Of a stretch of DNA of 64,000 nt, positions 1 through 12,739 are shown one piece after another (within the stretch, counting starts at the first letter, position 1; every line of letters starts with the position of its first letter). The DNA is from Lepas anatifera (taxonomy: Eukaryota; Arthropoda; Thecostraca; Lepadidae). Where the stretch lies: contig JAOTON010001356.1 in NCBI GenBank assembly GCA_034440635.1, positions 2,488,501 to 2,552,500 on the forward strand. Reading direction: 5' to 3'. The notes under the pieces are model-generated. The model had not been told where the DNA came from. It did no database searches and worked only from the letters and a program-made list of their open reading frames with translations. The translations under genes and the position numbers were made by a program.

Positions 1-754
1 GCCGCCGTACTTGGCATCCCTTTTTCTTCATCATTTTTACAACTTCTGTAAAAATTTCAAGGTTATGTCATCTCAGGTCAGGTCACCAGTACAGGTCAAG
101 TGACCTGATCTGAAAAAAGTTTAAGATGGCATAAATCGGAGCAGGGTGAACTTATCCGATTGAAACTCATATCACGTAATGGGCCCACCGAGTTCTCTAA
201 AATATGTTCCGGTATTTTTGATATCTATGACCGAAGGTCAGGTACGAAGCATGACCTCTCCATTGGAAATACACGGGAATTGTTTTCTAAATAACTCAGT
301 AACGAATGGTGATAGAGCGTTTATTTTAGCTGCATTAGACTCGCCTTGGCTTTGCAGTTCTAATGATATGCATTTTATATAATTTGACCCTGACCTGACC
401 TCAGGTCAGGTCAAATCCTTGATTTGACCTAGCAAGGTCAAATTGTATATCATTCAATTTGGCTTGCTGCGAGGATTCATATAGTTGAAGTCGTTTTGCT
501 CTATCTTTACTTTTTCAGATGTAATGGCCGAAAAACTTAATTTACATGTTTTCCCTATGACGGCGTGTTTTGACCTCTCGTGACCTTAAATGTGACCTGA
601 CAAAAATGTTTCAATTATTTTCGATGGAGAAGTAAATGGGCTACCCAACGCCGTTTACCGTTTTTCGCTACCTACCGTGGTTCTCGAGATCTTAGGGGGC
701 GGGTACCCCCGTCAAAGCGAAGGTGGCTCAGACCCCCATCAATGCGCGTGTTAA
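1..754 (+). mobile_element. TTAA-type non-coding element, family P1, copy 1 (cut by window edge)
   Basis: The sequence is collinear with the complete P1 copy at 12740-13589 but lacks about 80 bases at its left end because the window starts inside it. It ends with the P1 terminal motif CCCCCATCAATGCGCGTG followed by TTAA at 751-754. The body carries many AGGTCA/TGACCT hexamers, including the inverted cluster near 385-415. It encodes no transposase and is a non-autonomous element. The TTAA target fits piggyBac, Kolobok or Sola3 transposases; the sequence does not decide among them. Confidence 0.85.
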
Positions 755-1119
755 AGAAAAAATATATGACACTTAGTCGTAGAACTGTACTAGAAATAGG
801 AGAAAAAAACTTCAAATTTTTGCAACAAGCTGTGCCTTCCTCTAAAAAATCATCCTAGTCTACCCACGACTTCTGCAGTGGCTCAACTCTGATTTTGTTT
901 ATGGTTACGGACGAGGACGTCAAAAGCAGAGACGGAGGGAGGGGAAATGACCCACCGAACATGTCAACCTGGTGGGGCAATCCACCCAAATTTGAACCAT
1001 TTGACGGAATATTTGCTCCTGCTTATGAGCGGTGACTTACAAAATGCCTACAACTCATTGAAGGTTATATATATATATACATACACCATGAAGCTTTGCA
1101 GTCTACCCTGCTGGCTGAA
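755..1119. other. Intergenic, nothing recognised
   Basis: AT-rich DNA with short open frames only. A short run of TATATA lies near 1068-1078. I see no domain, RNA gene or repeat relationship. Confidence 0.5.
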
Positions 1120-1655
1120 GATTCCTGGGCTACTTACTAAGTCGTCACTGCAGCCTTCATCCTTTTCAAATGGTGTTGCTGTTTTGTGTCGATGTGGAGC
1201 AGTTGCAGTCTCCAGTGGCCGCCAGAGCTCAGTGCACGTACCTTGGCGTTAATGCAGTCTCCATGCTTTGGTGCTATTGTCTTGTGTCATTAAAAATCTG
1301 TTGCAGTCTCCTCGTGGCGCAAGATCATCGCTAGTAATCAATGTAGTTGCAATGATTCTGGTGCTATTGTTATGTGTCACAAAAAGGCTGATGCAGTCTC
1401 CAAGTGCAGTCGCACTGATCGTAGTGCTATTTTTTGTGTCACAGAAAGGCTGATGCAGTTTCCAAGGGGAGAGGTTTGCAGGTCTAGTGTTAGTTATTGG
1501 TCACTGCGGTCTTTAGTGCCACTTCCTTGTGCTGCCATGGAGCTATTGCTGTCTCCCAAAGCCGAGACTGGTGCTATTTGCCTAGTCACCACTGCAGTCT
1601 CCACTGCTATTTTGCTGTGTTGAAGCATGGCTGTTGCAGTCTCCCTTTCATAAAG
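1120..1655. repeat. Imperfect tandem repeat with TGCAGTCTCC motif
   Basis: The phrases TGCTATT, TGTGTCAC and TGCAGTCTCC recur in the same order several times across this stretch at variable spacing (roughly 60-100 bases). Units are degenerate and not a multiple of three, so the short open frames over it are probably by-products of the repeat. No similarity to other repeats in the window was noticed. Confidence 0.6.
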
Positions 1656-3210
1656 TATTTCCATTGTGATTTGTTGAGCTTGTTAGACCTTGCATGGGGT
1701 CCACTGTTAGATCTGGTGTCAAATGCGTCAATGAACTTGCTGTTTTTTGCTAACTGGTCTGGGAAGATGAGCTACACAGAAACACATAGAAGCATAGTAT
1801 TTGCAAACAATTTTTTTGGAACTGCGTATTGTTCGGAAAATTGTCCAAACGTGTTCATGCTCCAAAACCCCCAGTGGCCAAGAAAAATAGTGCACAAAAT
1901 AAGCCACAGAAACAAGAAATACCACGCAAAAAAGTTACTGAGTACTCTCTGGTAGAGAAAATCCTAATCATAGTATAAGTCGGCACTGTCTGAGAGAGGG
2001 TCCCATCCAATGCCATTTGAAGTTCTTTCCATGAAGCATTTGGTAACCGTTTAGTGCTGTGTCCCTTGTCAACTGTGGAATCGTAAATTTTCTATCCTGT
2101 GAAGATTCCAGGCTGGTTTGAGGTGGTTATTATTGCAGTGCTTGACGTTTTAGCCCGATGAAAATGCTCACGTGTAGGATAATCTATGAAACGTCACATT
2201 TGGGGACAGCCAAGCGTTAAGATTCTTAAAATCAGAAAGTAAAAACACCTTAGCTTCTTATCCAGCCTCTTTTTAAATCCCCTGGCTTCACCGCAGGTAT
2301 TTAAATTCATGTTAATACCTATCGTGAGATCCTTTGGGGTCGTCTTGAAACAGGACGTGTCTGGAACGAGCATCACCAAAAATAATTCGATGGCCTACTA
2401 CCTTCTACGCGAGCCCAATTCGACCTGCTATCCCTGCAGAGTGTCAATAATGGCGAACATCAAAACAGGGGCGACATGCCGCCAGCATCAAATTTCAGCC
2501 ACGAATCAATGTACTAGCCTGACGGAGAGTGAATTCCTGCTGGAAACGAACACTGGCCAAAGTAGGCACCACCTTTGAGCAACAATGCCCAGAAATGTAG
2601 TCCTCGCTGTTACGGGGTGGTGTTTGTTTCAGCCCAGCTTGGGCTTTTGTATGGTCAGTGACTGAGCCACCAGCCCAGCTAATAAGGCATTCATTACATG
2701 TCGCTGGAAGCAAATCAGATATTGATCACATCGCATCACCGAGGTATTACATCATTTATTTAATCATATTCGCCAATTTCAGGTATCTAGAACTTTGTGC
2801 TGCGCTTTATCGGACTTAATTTGAACGTAAGGTATATTATGGCCTTAGTTGGCCTGCTGTGACTTTTAGTGTGAGCTCTTGCGCCCCGAAGAAACGTTTT
2901 AATTGTAGTAGTCCTTTGGCGAACTCTACTCATGTAAAGCTGTCGTTGTAAGTACTCACCAAACGAAGATCACAGAGCTCATCTTCAGTTGAGATTCTTC
3001 AGATAGAGCACTGGTGAAATTGGCTTTAACAAACTTGTCTTAGTGCAGCAGCCTACCCTCAATGAGGGTTTTTGGATCATATGCCCAATGGAACACGACA
3101 TTAAAAAATACACCACAGTTTTTGGTAAGCGACAATTCAGGAAGTGTTCTGCGTAAAAACCAAACATGGACGGTCCAACTGCGGTAGAGTCCAGTCACTA
3201 ATCAGATGCG
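1656..3210. other. Intergenic, nothing recognised
   Basis: AT-rich sequence with scattered short open frames on both strands and no motif, domain or RNA structure that I can support. Confidence 0.5.
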
Positions 3211-3860
3211 CATATGCAGTCCTTTCACCCGCGCTCACAACAGCGCGCGCTCTATAACTCACGGCACGTATGTAGCGCAGCCCACACGGTAGCCGCTCCA
3301 CATCCTATCGGTACACACGGAGCGCGGCCACTTGTCAGCTACCCGCCACTCCCGCCACGCTGGCCAGCCACTAAAAAGCGCGGGAACGCCGCATCTGGCA
3401 ACACTTACCCAAGCACTGTGCAACACCGCCGCACGGGGGTCGCCGGCGAACATGTAAATCGAGCGGGGGCTGCCAGCTGGGGAGGGCACCAATGTTTGCT
3501 TTCGGCGGTGTCTGGCCGGAGCAGGACCCCGTGAGACACCCCGAGGCTCGTTCGTTGGGTCAGAAATGTGCCCCTCTTCAGACGAGAGAGTAAGAGACCG
3601 TTGTCTTTGCATTCGATGGGTTGTATACGGACTCGCACTCGCCGTGGACTCGCACGGTTTTCGGCGTCTGCTCTCATAGTCAGGGGCAAAATAATTCCAA
3701 TCCGGTTGCTGCCCCAACAAAGGATCGAAACAATAAATTTTGAGCTGAGTTTTGCAGCGTAGAATCATCTGGCACTGAAAATCCTGGCACCACCTTGGGC
3801 TCTTTTCGCCCCCACCACCTACGATCTCGGGAGCCGGAGGTGATGCCAAAAAATTGATAC
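3211..3860 (-). other. GC-rich, CpG-rich island with an uncharacterised open frame
   Basis: The stretch 3230-3560 is clearly richer in G+C and CpG than its surroundings. On the minus strand a frame of 196 codons is open (3849 to 3259), and other frames overlap it on both strands, as expected in GC-rich DNA where stops are rare. Its composition is arginine-, proline- and serine-rich with no recognisable domain. It could be a promoter-associated CpG island or a first exon; I do not call it a gene. Confidence 0.25.
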
Positions 3861-5799
3861 TGCGCTGAAAGTGTGTAACCGTCTTATACTCTCAAGCCGA
3901 GTTGGACTCACATCTGTTGACCAATGAAGTCACAGAGGGCAAAACTGGTCATTTTTACCAATTTAGGAGACGTTTTTATTACACAGTAACCATTCAACCT
4001 AGAACCAGGCCTAAGGCATCAATACGTTCGTCTTGACCTCAGGGGCTCAAAAGATATAAAACATGATCTTGGTAGATCACATTGTGACATTGACCTTGGT
4101 TCAAAATCAAATAATGGCCTTCCAATGTCATTTCGCTCATCGTTTAAATTTTTGGGTCATGCTTGTCACTACTGTATCAAATGTATTTAGGCATCTTATA
4201 TTTTTCAAAAGATATAAAGACACATACTTTCGAAAACCGTGACCTATGTTGACCTCTGGTAAAATTGTTATTAACTTGACCTCAAAATGGATGACAGACA
4301 GGCAGATTTATCATTTCAAGAGCTTTTGAATAATTTCTAGAAACTTAATCTAGCTCTTCTAGAAACCAAGTTACAGCCTGATTTTGCAGTCTCATTTTAG
4401 AAGACCATAATCGTCTTATATGGATTTTGAAATGACGTCATAACTCGTTGGCCTAGAGTTTACCTCTATTTCGTATTTCTGTTTCGTCATATATTTAATT
4501 AAAGAACATACTCAACTCTTAAGTATTTAATTGTAAATGTTCTACATATAAATGCATTAAAATTTTATTCACACACAACATCGGCACATTTTTTCGGACA
4601 TATAGACGAATTACTCAGGGCCTACCTGGAGTCAAAAACCGATTACACAGCCTGGGACACAAGCACCGAAATTCCTCCCTCAGAACAGCCTTGGCAAGCA
4701 CTGTCGGTGTGCGGTCTTCGTCAGATTCCTGTTTCAGCGGCAGGCAGCGACGCAGGCGGGTAATTGTACGCCATGTTTACCTTATGCCCGAGAATGCTGC
4801 GATAAAACTCAGAGAATAGGATCAAATTGAAAGCACTCGTACTGGCAAACATGCCCACAGTCCGATGGTGTCTTCTCTGCTTATAGTGAGCCAACGTGCC
4901 GAAATGGGCGTTGCTACCATGAAGTGACAACTGACAATGAAGCTTACATTTGATACATGTTTGTCTCATTCTTGCTTACACATACATTATCAAGCCGGTA
5001 TTGTTGATATACTTCCTTACATCATGAATAAGGTGCTAACAAGCTCACAGTAGTGTTTGTTTTTCTTCCTTCCCATATATTTTCTTCGTGTCCCTCCCAT
5101 CGTTTCGCCATTTCGCTGGAGCCTTCTGCTTCTCCGCTCGCCAACAGCGGGTGACTGCGCCTCAGAGCCAGCGGGTGTGACTGACCCCCCCCCCGCCAAC
5201 TCCCGGTCTCGCGCCGCACAAGCTGCATACAGCTGCGACCACAACTGTGATTGTATCAGCACTGAAGCTGCGCTATAGCTCAGGTGGGAGCCGCTTTATT
5301 TCTGATAGGCTTCAGTACGCCACCACACATGTATGTCTATTTTTAAACGAAAATTCACTCGTTTAAGCGGCCTTCAAGTCTACCATTGAGCCTCGTTTTG
5401 AAATTGGCGTTACATAATGCAGAAGCAAGCTGCGTTGTAAGCATTCAATCTTCTTATTTAGCCTTAGGAAAAAGTGGATTTTGTCGGATTTTGTTGTGAA
5501 TATAATAGAAAATGACAAAAAATTGCATGAACAATTTGGCAGGTCTCCTGTATAGTTAGAGCTTAAAAATCAAATAAAAACGTATGCCTTCAGCTTAGAA
5601 TTACAGGTGAATAGATAGCATCTTATACATTTCTACATCATAAATAAGACTACGGAGTTTCTATATGATCTCTGAGTCCCAATACTCACCCCTCCTACCC
5701 CCTCCCCAAAAAGAACATCATGAAAAATATCAGCATGCTGTTCTGACTGGTAAAAATAAGATATTCACAGAGATACCAAACTTCTGTGCACTGCTGTAA
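3861..5799. other. Intergenic; AGGTCA-type hexamers at 4020-4320
   Basis: From about 4030 to 4285 the hexamer TGACCT and near matches recur (for example near 4034, 4092, 4240, 4252 and 4279) in AT-rich DNA, resembling the bodies of the TTAA elements, but no TTAA terminal motifs are visible. It may be a very old relic of that lineage. The remainder, including a moderately GC-rich patch at 5100-5230, shows nothing recognisable. Confidence 0.4.
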
Positions 5800-5819
5800 G
5801 CCGCCGTGCACACGGCGGC
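5800..5819. repeat. Perfect 20-bp GC-rich hairpin palindrome
   Basis: GCCGCCGTG, a two-base spacer CA, and its exact reverse complement CACGGCGGC. It lies at the left edge of a GC- and CpG-rich patch that runs to about 5960. Confidence 0.7.
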
Positions 5820-8800
5820 AGCGGCGGCGGTGACGCTGCCAGCCCGCGCGAACGCTTGACCCCAACCCTGGGTCACGACAGCTCCGCCCCGACTCGTGTA
5901 ATCACCAGTATTGAAGTGGCACCCACGACCGTCTCCGGGGAGCTGGGCCCAGACCGGTGGATCGATCTTTATTTATGATTTTACGGTGGATTCAGCCAGA
6001 GCAAGCATTTACATTCCCGGTGCCGGTGTGGTATGGAATTCGGGACTGGTGTGTGCGTACGTGTGCGGTAAAGAATGGGATCACCGGGCTAAATGACGGG
6101 TATCCGAGGCGGTTGGCCGCCGAGGTCTCCTAGAATCTTCTTTTCGTTAGGCTTTCCAGCTACATAGGTCGTGAGGGGCACGCGTTTAAGACTGTGAGCG
6201 GATAACTTGGAATTAGCACGTCATGTGCTCACCCAGGAGAGAGGTGTTTCAAATACAGTGAGCTTCCGCACTTATAACTTTCACCCATATCTGAAGAGCA
6301 CTGCAAGTATGTTAGGTTGCTATCATGTGCTGTTCTTTTTATGTGCTCCATTCTTGACTGATATCCAGAAAAACAGATCCGAGTTTGTTTGAAAGCTCAT
6401 GAATACTGTTTTTTACAAGTTCATACATTATATCAACTATTTATATGATTATCCAGTTCACATTTGTGCCTATTTAGCACAGAATTTTGGAAACGTGGAG
6501 AGTGACCAAAACCTCTAGTGTGTGCTTTCTTACCTCAGGTTCTTAATATAAATTCAAATTTATTAATTTCTAATTTATTTATTCAATCGTCGACGGACAT
6601 TGTCAATTATTGACGAAGTCCTTGTGATAAGATTATGTACTAAATACCTGAATGAGGGCAATACTTACAGAATAATAAAACCTAATGCTCACAACGCTAA
6701 AATTTACTACGCCTTAAAACACATATTGTATACATGTATAAGAAACAGCACACAATGTACAATTAAATAGAATACAACGCTAGAATATACTCTGGTTTCA
6801 CAATGATCTACCACTTCTGTGATCTATCACTTAGATCACAATGCTCTAAAATATTATCAAGCTTATCTCCGAAACGTGCAATAATCGTCATGAAAGGTTT
6901 CTGACACTTTTGTAAGAACTGGTTGATCTCACGGGACATCGTTACAAAAAGGCTGTCCTTAACAGTGCTCACTCTGGCACACGGAATTCCAAACAGCGAC
7001 AGATTGCGGCCGATTCTTAATGGAGTGGACAGTGAAAATAAGCTGACTAAAAAGCTCGAGTCGATGCGTCCGCGATAAAGGTTTCTCAAAAGTATAAGAT
7101 CGTAATGAGTTCTACGAGACTTTAAAAGTTGATATGTGATAATGCCGGAGCAAGTCAGAGCAGGTTAAGCAGGTTTAATTATGCTGCAGGTTTTGGTTTC
7201 TGCTTAGCAACGCACCAGCCGCTGAGTGCCTTGGCGCCACCAGCTCCCTTTTCTCGGGGAAAGTGAGAAATTCCGAGGTTAAACACCTGGTTTTGGGACC
7301 TCATCGGGGCTTGGGTTAGTTGGTCGGATGATTTGGCAGTTGCTGCGTTTTTAAAACCCAGCCCGAGTTGATCGACCAGAAATTCGGCGTGCGTCAGTAC
7401 TGCAGTACTCCACTTTCATTGCGTCTGAAAATTGCTCCAAATTGAATGAAGCTCCTGTAGACAAATACTCAATGAGAAAGCGGCTTATATTTTCCTGTCA
7501 TCTCTAACACGATCAGTTCTCTAGCCATGGCTCACCATGCAAAGCCGATTGACTCATTCATTCATGATATTCCGCCGGGAATACCTATGGGATTCAAATC
7601 AGATTCATTCAATAAACGCAGCGCTAAGTAATCCACTTGGCGACAGCGGGGCTTTAACTGCAGGTCCTTTGGTGGCCCACCGAGCCACGGCAATCTGTTC
7701 AATCGGACAGTGAGTGGGATTATCATTTCAACACATTCAAATCCGGAAACATATTAATCACGGGGTGGCAGTGTTTTAGCCAGCGGCTGATGCATCGGCG
7801 GCATCTGCAGGGCGCCAGGGTCAGTCGGCTTGGCCCTGTCGTCGACTGCTGGCAGTGGTTGATGACCCTGCCTTACCGGGAGACGGCAACATGGCCCGTC
7901 GTGACGACCCCGACGCAAGTGTCAAAAGACAGGACCGCGCTCCGGCCGGACAGCACGGAGCCTGCATTCAACATCATTCACAACTCACATATACAGCTTG
8001 CTTTCGCCAAACTATCCTACACACAGAATACTAAACAGCTCCTGGGAGTGCCGTACTTCCGAGGTGTTTACCATCTTGATTCATGCCCAGCAAGAAATGT
8101 AAACGCTGTCATAGTAATTAGTATGTAGGCGACGTGATCACCAGAAAGAGGGTATCCACATCCACCTCTTGCTGCCCCCTGGTGGATGGACAATCCAGAC
8201 CGCAACCGCAGAATAGTGCCAGGTGGTGCAGTCCCATTCAATTTTGCAGTGAGTGTGTGCTGTCGATCACCAAACAGGGTGCCCTGGCACCGACCGCAGC
8301 AGCACCGAGCACCGGCAGCGCGGCACCTCTGGCAGGCAGCTGCAGCCTCGTGTCCGCTGGAAGAGCGTGACTATTCCACCAACGCCCAGCCGTGGAACTG
8401 GGCGCATCCAAGCCGATCGCAGCAAACTGCGGTCGTCAGAACGGTCCAGCCAAATGTACTGCCTTTCCAGCTAGAGACTTGCTTGGACCATCTAAACAAA
8501 CATGAGTTCTTGCGAACCACGGCCGGTTGAAAAGGCGTGAAACTAGTAATGGTGCTCAGGGCAGCAACACAGTCATTTGTCTGATGGGAATTGGAATAGG
8601 CACGAGACGCAGGGTTTTGCCCAGCTGTATATTTGCTGCGGCCACGTGCACGCGGTGAAAACTGGAGACACCCACGTCAGGAGATCAGCCCACCAGTAGT
8701 ACCACTGTACCTGGAACGAGTGACGCCGCAGCGACTGATTTCGAGTCCAGCTCGTCTCCCACAGTTCCCAGAGGTGTTTAACGTCATTTTTCATTCCTCG

Positions 8801-9199
8801 AATTGGCACTTAAGGGTTTATGGCGGGGCATGTCTTACCTTATTTGAATAACCACATGTTTTTCCTTGTTTGATTCTAAGGAACCCTCTCCACCAGCAAT
8901 ATTTAGAAAATCTTCTTCCGGTGGGCTTCCCAAGGCGTTTTCAGCCTCTCCATGAACCTCAAAAGATAGTTATGATAAGTTTTGATGGCGTGAGGCATGT
9001 TTTTGTGGTTTGCGAGGGCGCAGTGATTTCCGGGATGTAGTGGGTTTTTGGGATGAGGATGTTGAAGCTTCCGTAGTTTTCCGTGTTGGATGCATAGTTT
9101 TGGCAGGAGATGTGTATTCATTACTTGGTTCTTTTGTATAATAATAATATACCAGCATGCTATATTTGGGTGCTTGTGTGTAAAATTATCAGTATGTGC
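5820..9199. other. Intergenic, no gene supported
   Basis: A GC-rich patch (5820-5960) is followed by AT-rich DNA to about 7140 and mixed composition to 9199. A GC-richer stretch at 7790-8530 has overlapping open frames of 112-114 codons in two plus-strand frames, with no domain and no codon pattern I can defend. No RNA gene or repeat was recognised. Confidence 0.4.
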
Positions 9200-9712
9200 A
9201 TTAGCCTGGTCCGGATTTAGGTTTTTTTCTTCAGAAAGTAACGGATCGTTGTTCATTAGATGCATTTTTTGGTGCTGATTGCGATGCGCTCATCAGAAAT
9301 GCAATTTTCGAAAAACTTTTGGTGGCCCACTCGAGTTGAAGGTTTTGCATTTTGCCCAATTTTCCACTTTTTGGCTCACCATCAACCCATATTACCAACG
9401 AGGTGGAAAAAATTGCACTGGGTTGGTAGTTTGGTTCATTGGTGTTGCATTCGCTTTGTTTTTGTCGTTATAACTTGCACACATAACGGCTATTTTTTGC
9501 TTATCATATCCTCTTTTAGTTGAGCTTGCACTGGCTCTCCATAGATGGCGCTAGCGGCGTGACATGGTAAGTGAATACTGATTCCCTCGGGGACCGGGAA
9601 TGTTAACAGCAACGTGAAAGGTGAGAAACAATTGCGAATTGGATTGTATAAACGCACTTAAAGAGCTGTTTTCAAGCAGCACTGAAGTTGTTAACACTGT
9701 TTCTCAGGTATT

Positions 9713-9716
9713 TTAA
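9713..9716. other. Empty TTAA target site (unoccupied allele of the P1 insertion)
   Basis: In the left arm the context is AGGTATTTTAAGCATGCC. In the right arm the same context is split at TTAA by the P1 element at 12740-13589, with TTAA on both sides. The two arms therefore give the pre- and post-insertion states within one window. Confidence 0.9.
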
Positions 9717-10489
9717 GCATGCCATGTCCAAATATGCTGCTGCTGCTGAAGTCCCGACCATAACCCTTTACCAATAGACGCAGGAACCGTGGGGGCTGTG
9801 GTGGTGGCTGTTGCACCCAACTTTCAGAGTGTGGCAGCAGCTCTAACCCCGCCCCCCAGTTTGAGCCGAGTCTGGAACTTCTCTATTAACATTTAAGTGA
9901 TATGCCTAATCACCCCCGGCCATACCAACGCGGAAGCCCCTTCCTCCGACTAAAATAGTCTCTCCACCTATGCCGTCACCGACTGAATGCTTCCGTATTT
10001 GCGTCAAAAAGACTCTGCAGCAACCCTACTTTGACTGAAGTGCGAGGGTATCAGTTTTGAGGCTAGCGACCTCTAGCCCAGTCTCCTCTGACATATTTAG
10101 AGGTCGTTGTGGCCCAGAGAAGAATTATATGTTTTACGTATACGGATAGAATTGACAATTTTTAACGTTGCGGTCCAGCAGAAAAAATCGACTGGTTTGG
10201 CATTGTGCGAACATTTTTTTTTACAAACATGGCATTGGTCACCAGGTTTTAAGGACTGGAGGAAATATGTTGTATGAAATCACAAAATAAGCTTTCCAAC
10301 GTTTCCGCACCTTGCACTAGCTGCATTGGATAATAATCTATAATCATATGATAATCAATAATCATCGACATAATTTAAGTGTTTACGTTATCTTTTCCTT
10401 TCAGTTCTCTGATCGAAATTGAAAATGGAGGGACGGTTATATCCGCAAGAAATAAAGGAGTCTTACCGTGAGTTTTGTATATCATAGGG

Positions 10490-10995
10490 CGGCTTCTTAT
10501 GACAAGAATTGAACTCATGGAGGAGCGGAGCAAAGATGAGTGTCATATTCCTATGGAAGAATGGAAGAACAGGGTAACAGCAGGGGTTATGGATGTGTGT
10601 GCTAGCGTATCACTCCATACACGTGTAAATCAGGCCATACTGAAGGAACTAAGAGGGCTTTGGAAAGAAAGAGTACAAAAAAGAAGTATGCAAACAAGTT
10701 TGGCAAGCGAGCTACTATACCAACTGCTGCGATGGATTCGCTGTTTGATACCAGCAGCCGAGAACTTGAGCCTGGACTAGCAGAAGACATTTCTTGCCGA
10801 CCATCCAAGTGCCAGACGCCTTCAGACAGACAGCCTCGGTCAGGAAACCACAGCGCGATGGCAGAGGAGAGCCCAGCGGGCGGGTCGAGCAGTCATGAGA
10901 GGAGCAGCCGTCACCTCCCCGAGTCAACAGGCGACGGCCGAGACAGCAAACACGCCTGTGGAAACTGGTGTTTCATTAATGCTATCATCTGCTAA
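10490..10995 (+). pseudogene. Decayed open frame in the left arm, unrecognised protein
   Basis: A frame from 10475 to 10780 reads a basic, helix-prone protein (segment around EERSKDECHIPMEEW and KELRGLWKERV). It shifts near 10670 into a second frame, 10660-10995, with a segment KKYANKFGKRA followed by TAAMDSL. The reverse complement of the right arm encodes the same protein in matching pieces, so an ancestral coding region of at least 150 codons is plausible, now broken by a frameshift. I do not recognise the family. Its position inside a transposon-like inverted repeat suggests an element-encoded protein, but that is inference. Confidence 0.4.
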
Positions 10996-11468
10996 GCTAT
11001 AATAACTCGGTAATCCCGATCAAAGGGATATTATCTGTGTATGAGCAATGCTATTTTCAAAACCAGTCTGCTCAACAATTCTAACAAAACACCCACAAGC
11101 TATATGTATATATATATATTTTTCAAAACACTGTCCAAGTCGTTCACAGTCAATAGCTCATAAACCATAAGACATGGTACGCATTGCTTGTCGTTCTCCT
11201 ATCCTTCCTTACGGTTCCATAACTCATAAAACATAAAAATGGTTGGCATTACTTGTCGTTCTTCTACGGTCTATCCTTCCTTATGGTTTGTGAGTTATGG
11301 ACTGTGAACGACTTGGACAATGTTTAAAAATATATATAAATATATAGCTTGTGGGTGTTCTGATCGGATTTATGAGCAGACTGGTTTCTGAAAATAGCAT
11401 TGTTCATACACAGATAATATCCCTTTGATCAAGATTACCAAGTCATTATAGCTTAGCAGATGATAGCG

Positions 11469-11950
11469 CTACCTGAAACACCAGTTTCCACAGGCGTGTT
11501 TGCTGTCTCGGCCGTCGCCTGTTGACTCGGGGAGGTGACGGCTGCTCCTCTTATGACTGCTCGACCCGCTCGCTGAACTCTCCTCTGCCATTGCTCTGTG
11601 GTTTCCTGATCGAGGCTGCCTGTCTGAATACGTCTGGCACTTGGCTGGTCGGCCAGATACACTGTCTTCTACTAGTTCAGGCTCACGTTCTCGGCTGCTG
11701 ATATCAATCAGCGAATCCATCGCAGCAGTTGATGTAGCAGCTCGCTTGCCAAACCTGTTTACATGCTTCTTTTTGTCTCTCATCCTTTCTAAAACCCTCT
11801 TAGTTCCTTCAGCACGGCCTGTTTTGCACGTGTAGGCAGTGATACGCTTGCACATACATCCATAATCTCAGCCGTTACCCTGTTATTGATACTTTTATAA
11901 GAATATGGCACTCATCTTTGCTCCGCTCCTCCACGAGTCCAATTCTTGTC
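11469..11950 (-). pseudogene. Decayed open frame in the right arm, same unrecognised protein
   Basis: The minus-strand frame 11855-11469 (128 codons) contains GKRAATSTAAMDSLIDISSR and a serine-rich tail matching the left-arm frame. Upstream to about 11950 the DNA matches the N-terminal part of the left-arm frame but is interrupted. The downstream half stays open in both arms despite divergence. This could reflect past constraint or chance. Confidence 0.4.
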
Positions 11951-12739
11951 ATAACAAGGTGCCCTATGACATGCCAAACTCACGGTCAGGCTCTTTTGTT
12001 TTTTTGCAAATATTACCGTCCGTCCATGTTGAATTTTGTTCAGAGGAAACATAAAACTGCAAAGAGAACATAACGTAAAACTTGGATTATGCCGGTATGT
12101 GAATTATTCAATGCAACTAGTGCAGGACGTCTAGTCGTTGGAAGTCGTTGGAAATTTTAGGATTTCATACAGCATATTTTCTTCGGTCCTTAAAACCTGG
12201 TGACCAATGTCACGTTTGTATTAAAATGTTTGCATAATGCCAAACCGGTCGATTTTTTCTGCTGTACCACAACGTTGAAAATTATCAATCCTATCCGTCT
12301 ACGTAAAAAAATATTTCTTCTCTGGGCCACAACGACCTCTAAATATGTCAGAGGAGACTGGGCTAGAGGTCACTAGCCTCAAAACTGATACCCTCGCACT
12401 TCAGTCAAAGTAGGGTTGCTGCAGAGTCTTTTTGGCGCAAATACGGAAGCATTCAGTCGGTGAAGGCATAGGTGGAGAGACTATTTTAGTCGGAGGAAAG
12501 GTGTAGGCTGGAGGAAGGGGCTTCCGCGTTGGTATGGCCGGGGGTGATTAGGCATATCACTTAAATGTTAATAGAGAAGTTCCAGAATCGGCTCAAACTG
12601 GGGGCGGGGTTAGAGCTGCTGCCACACTCTGAAAGTTGGGTGCAACAGCCACCACCACAGCCCCCACGGTTCCTGCGTCTATTGGTAAAGGGTTATGGTC
12701 GGGACTTCAGCAGCAGCAGCATATTTGGACATGGCATGC

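Larger units (their letters stand above)
9200..11210 (+). repeat. Left arm of a large inverted repeat
   Basis: This arm matches, as reverse complement, the sequence from about 14102 down to about 11260, apart from the P1 element inserted in the right arm. The match starts at ATTAGCC on the left and ends at GGCTAAT on the right. Aligned segments are similar but clearly diverged, so the arms are not a read fold-over. The centre holds a diverged direct repeat of about 65 bp (around 11165-11300). The arm contains a decayed open frame (10490-10990) and an empty TTAA site at 9713-9716. Confidence 0.85.

Noticed and set aside
3259..3849. 196-codon minus-strand frame as a gene
   Set aside because: It lies in a GC-rich island where several frames on both strands are open; it has no domain and low-complexity composition.
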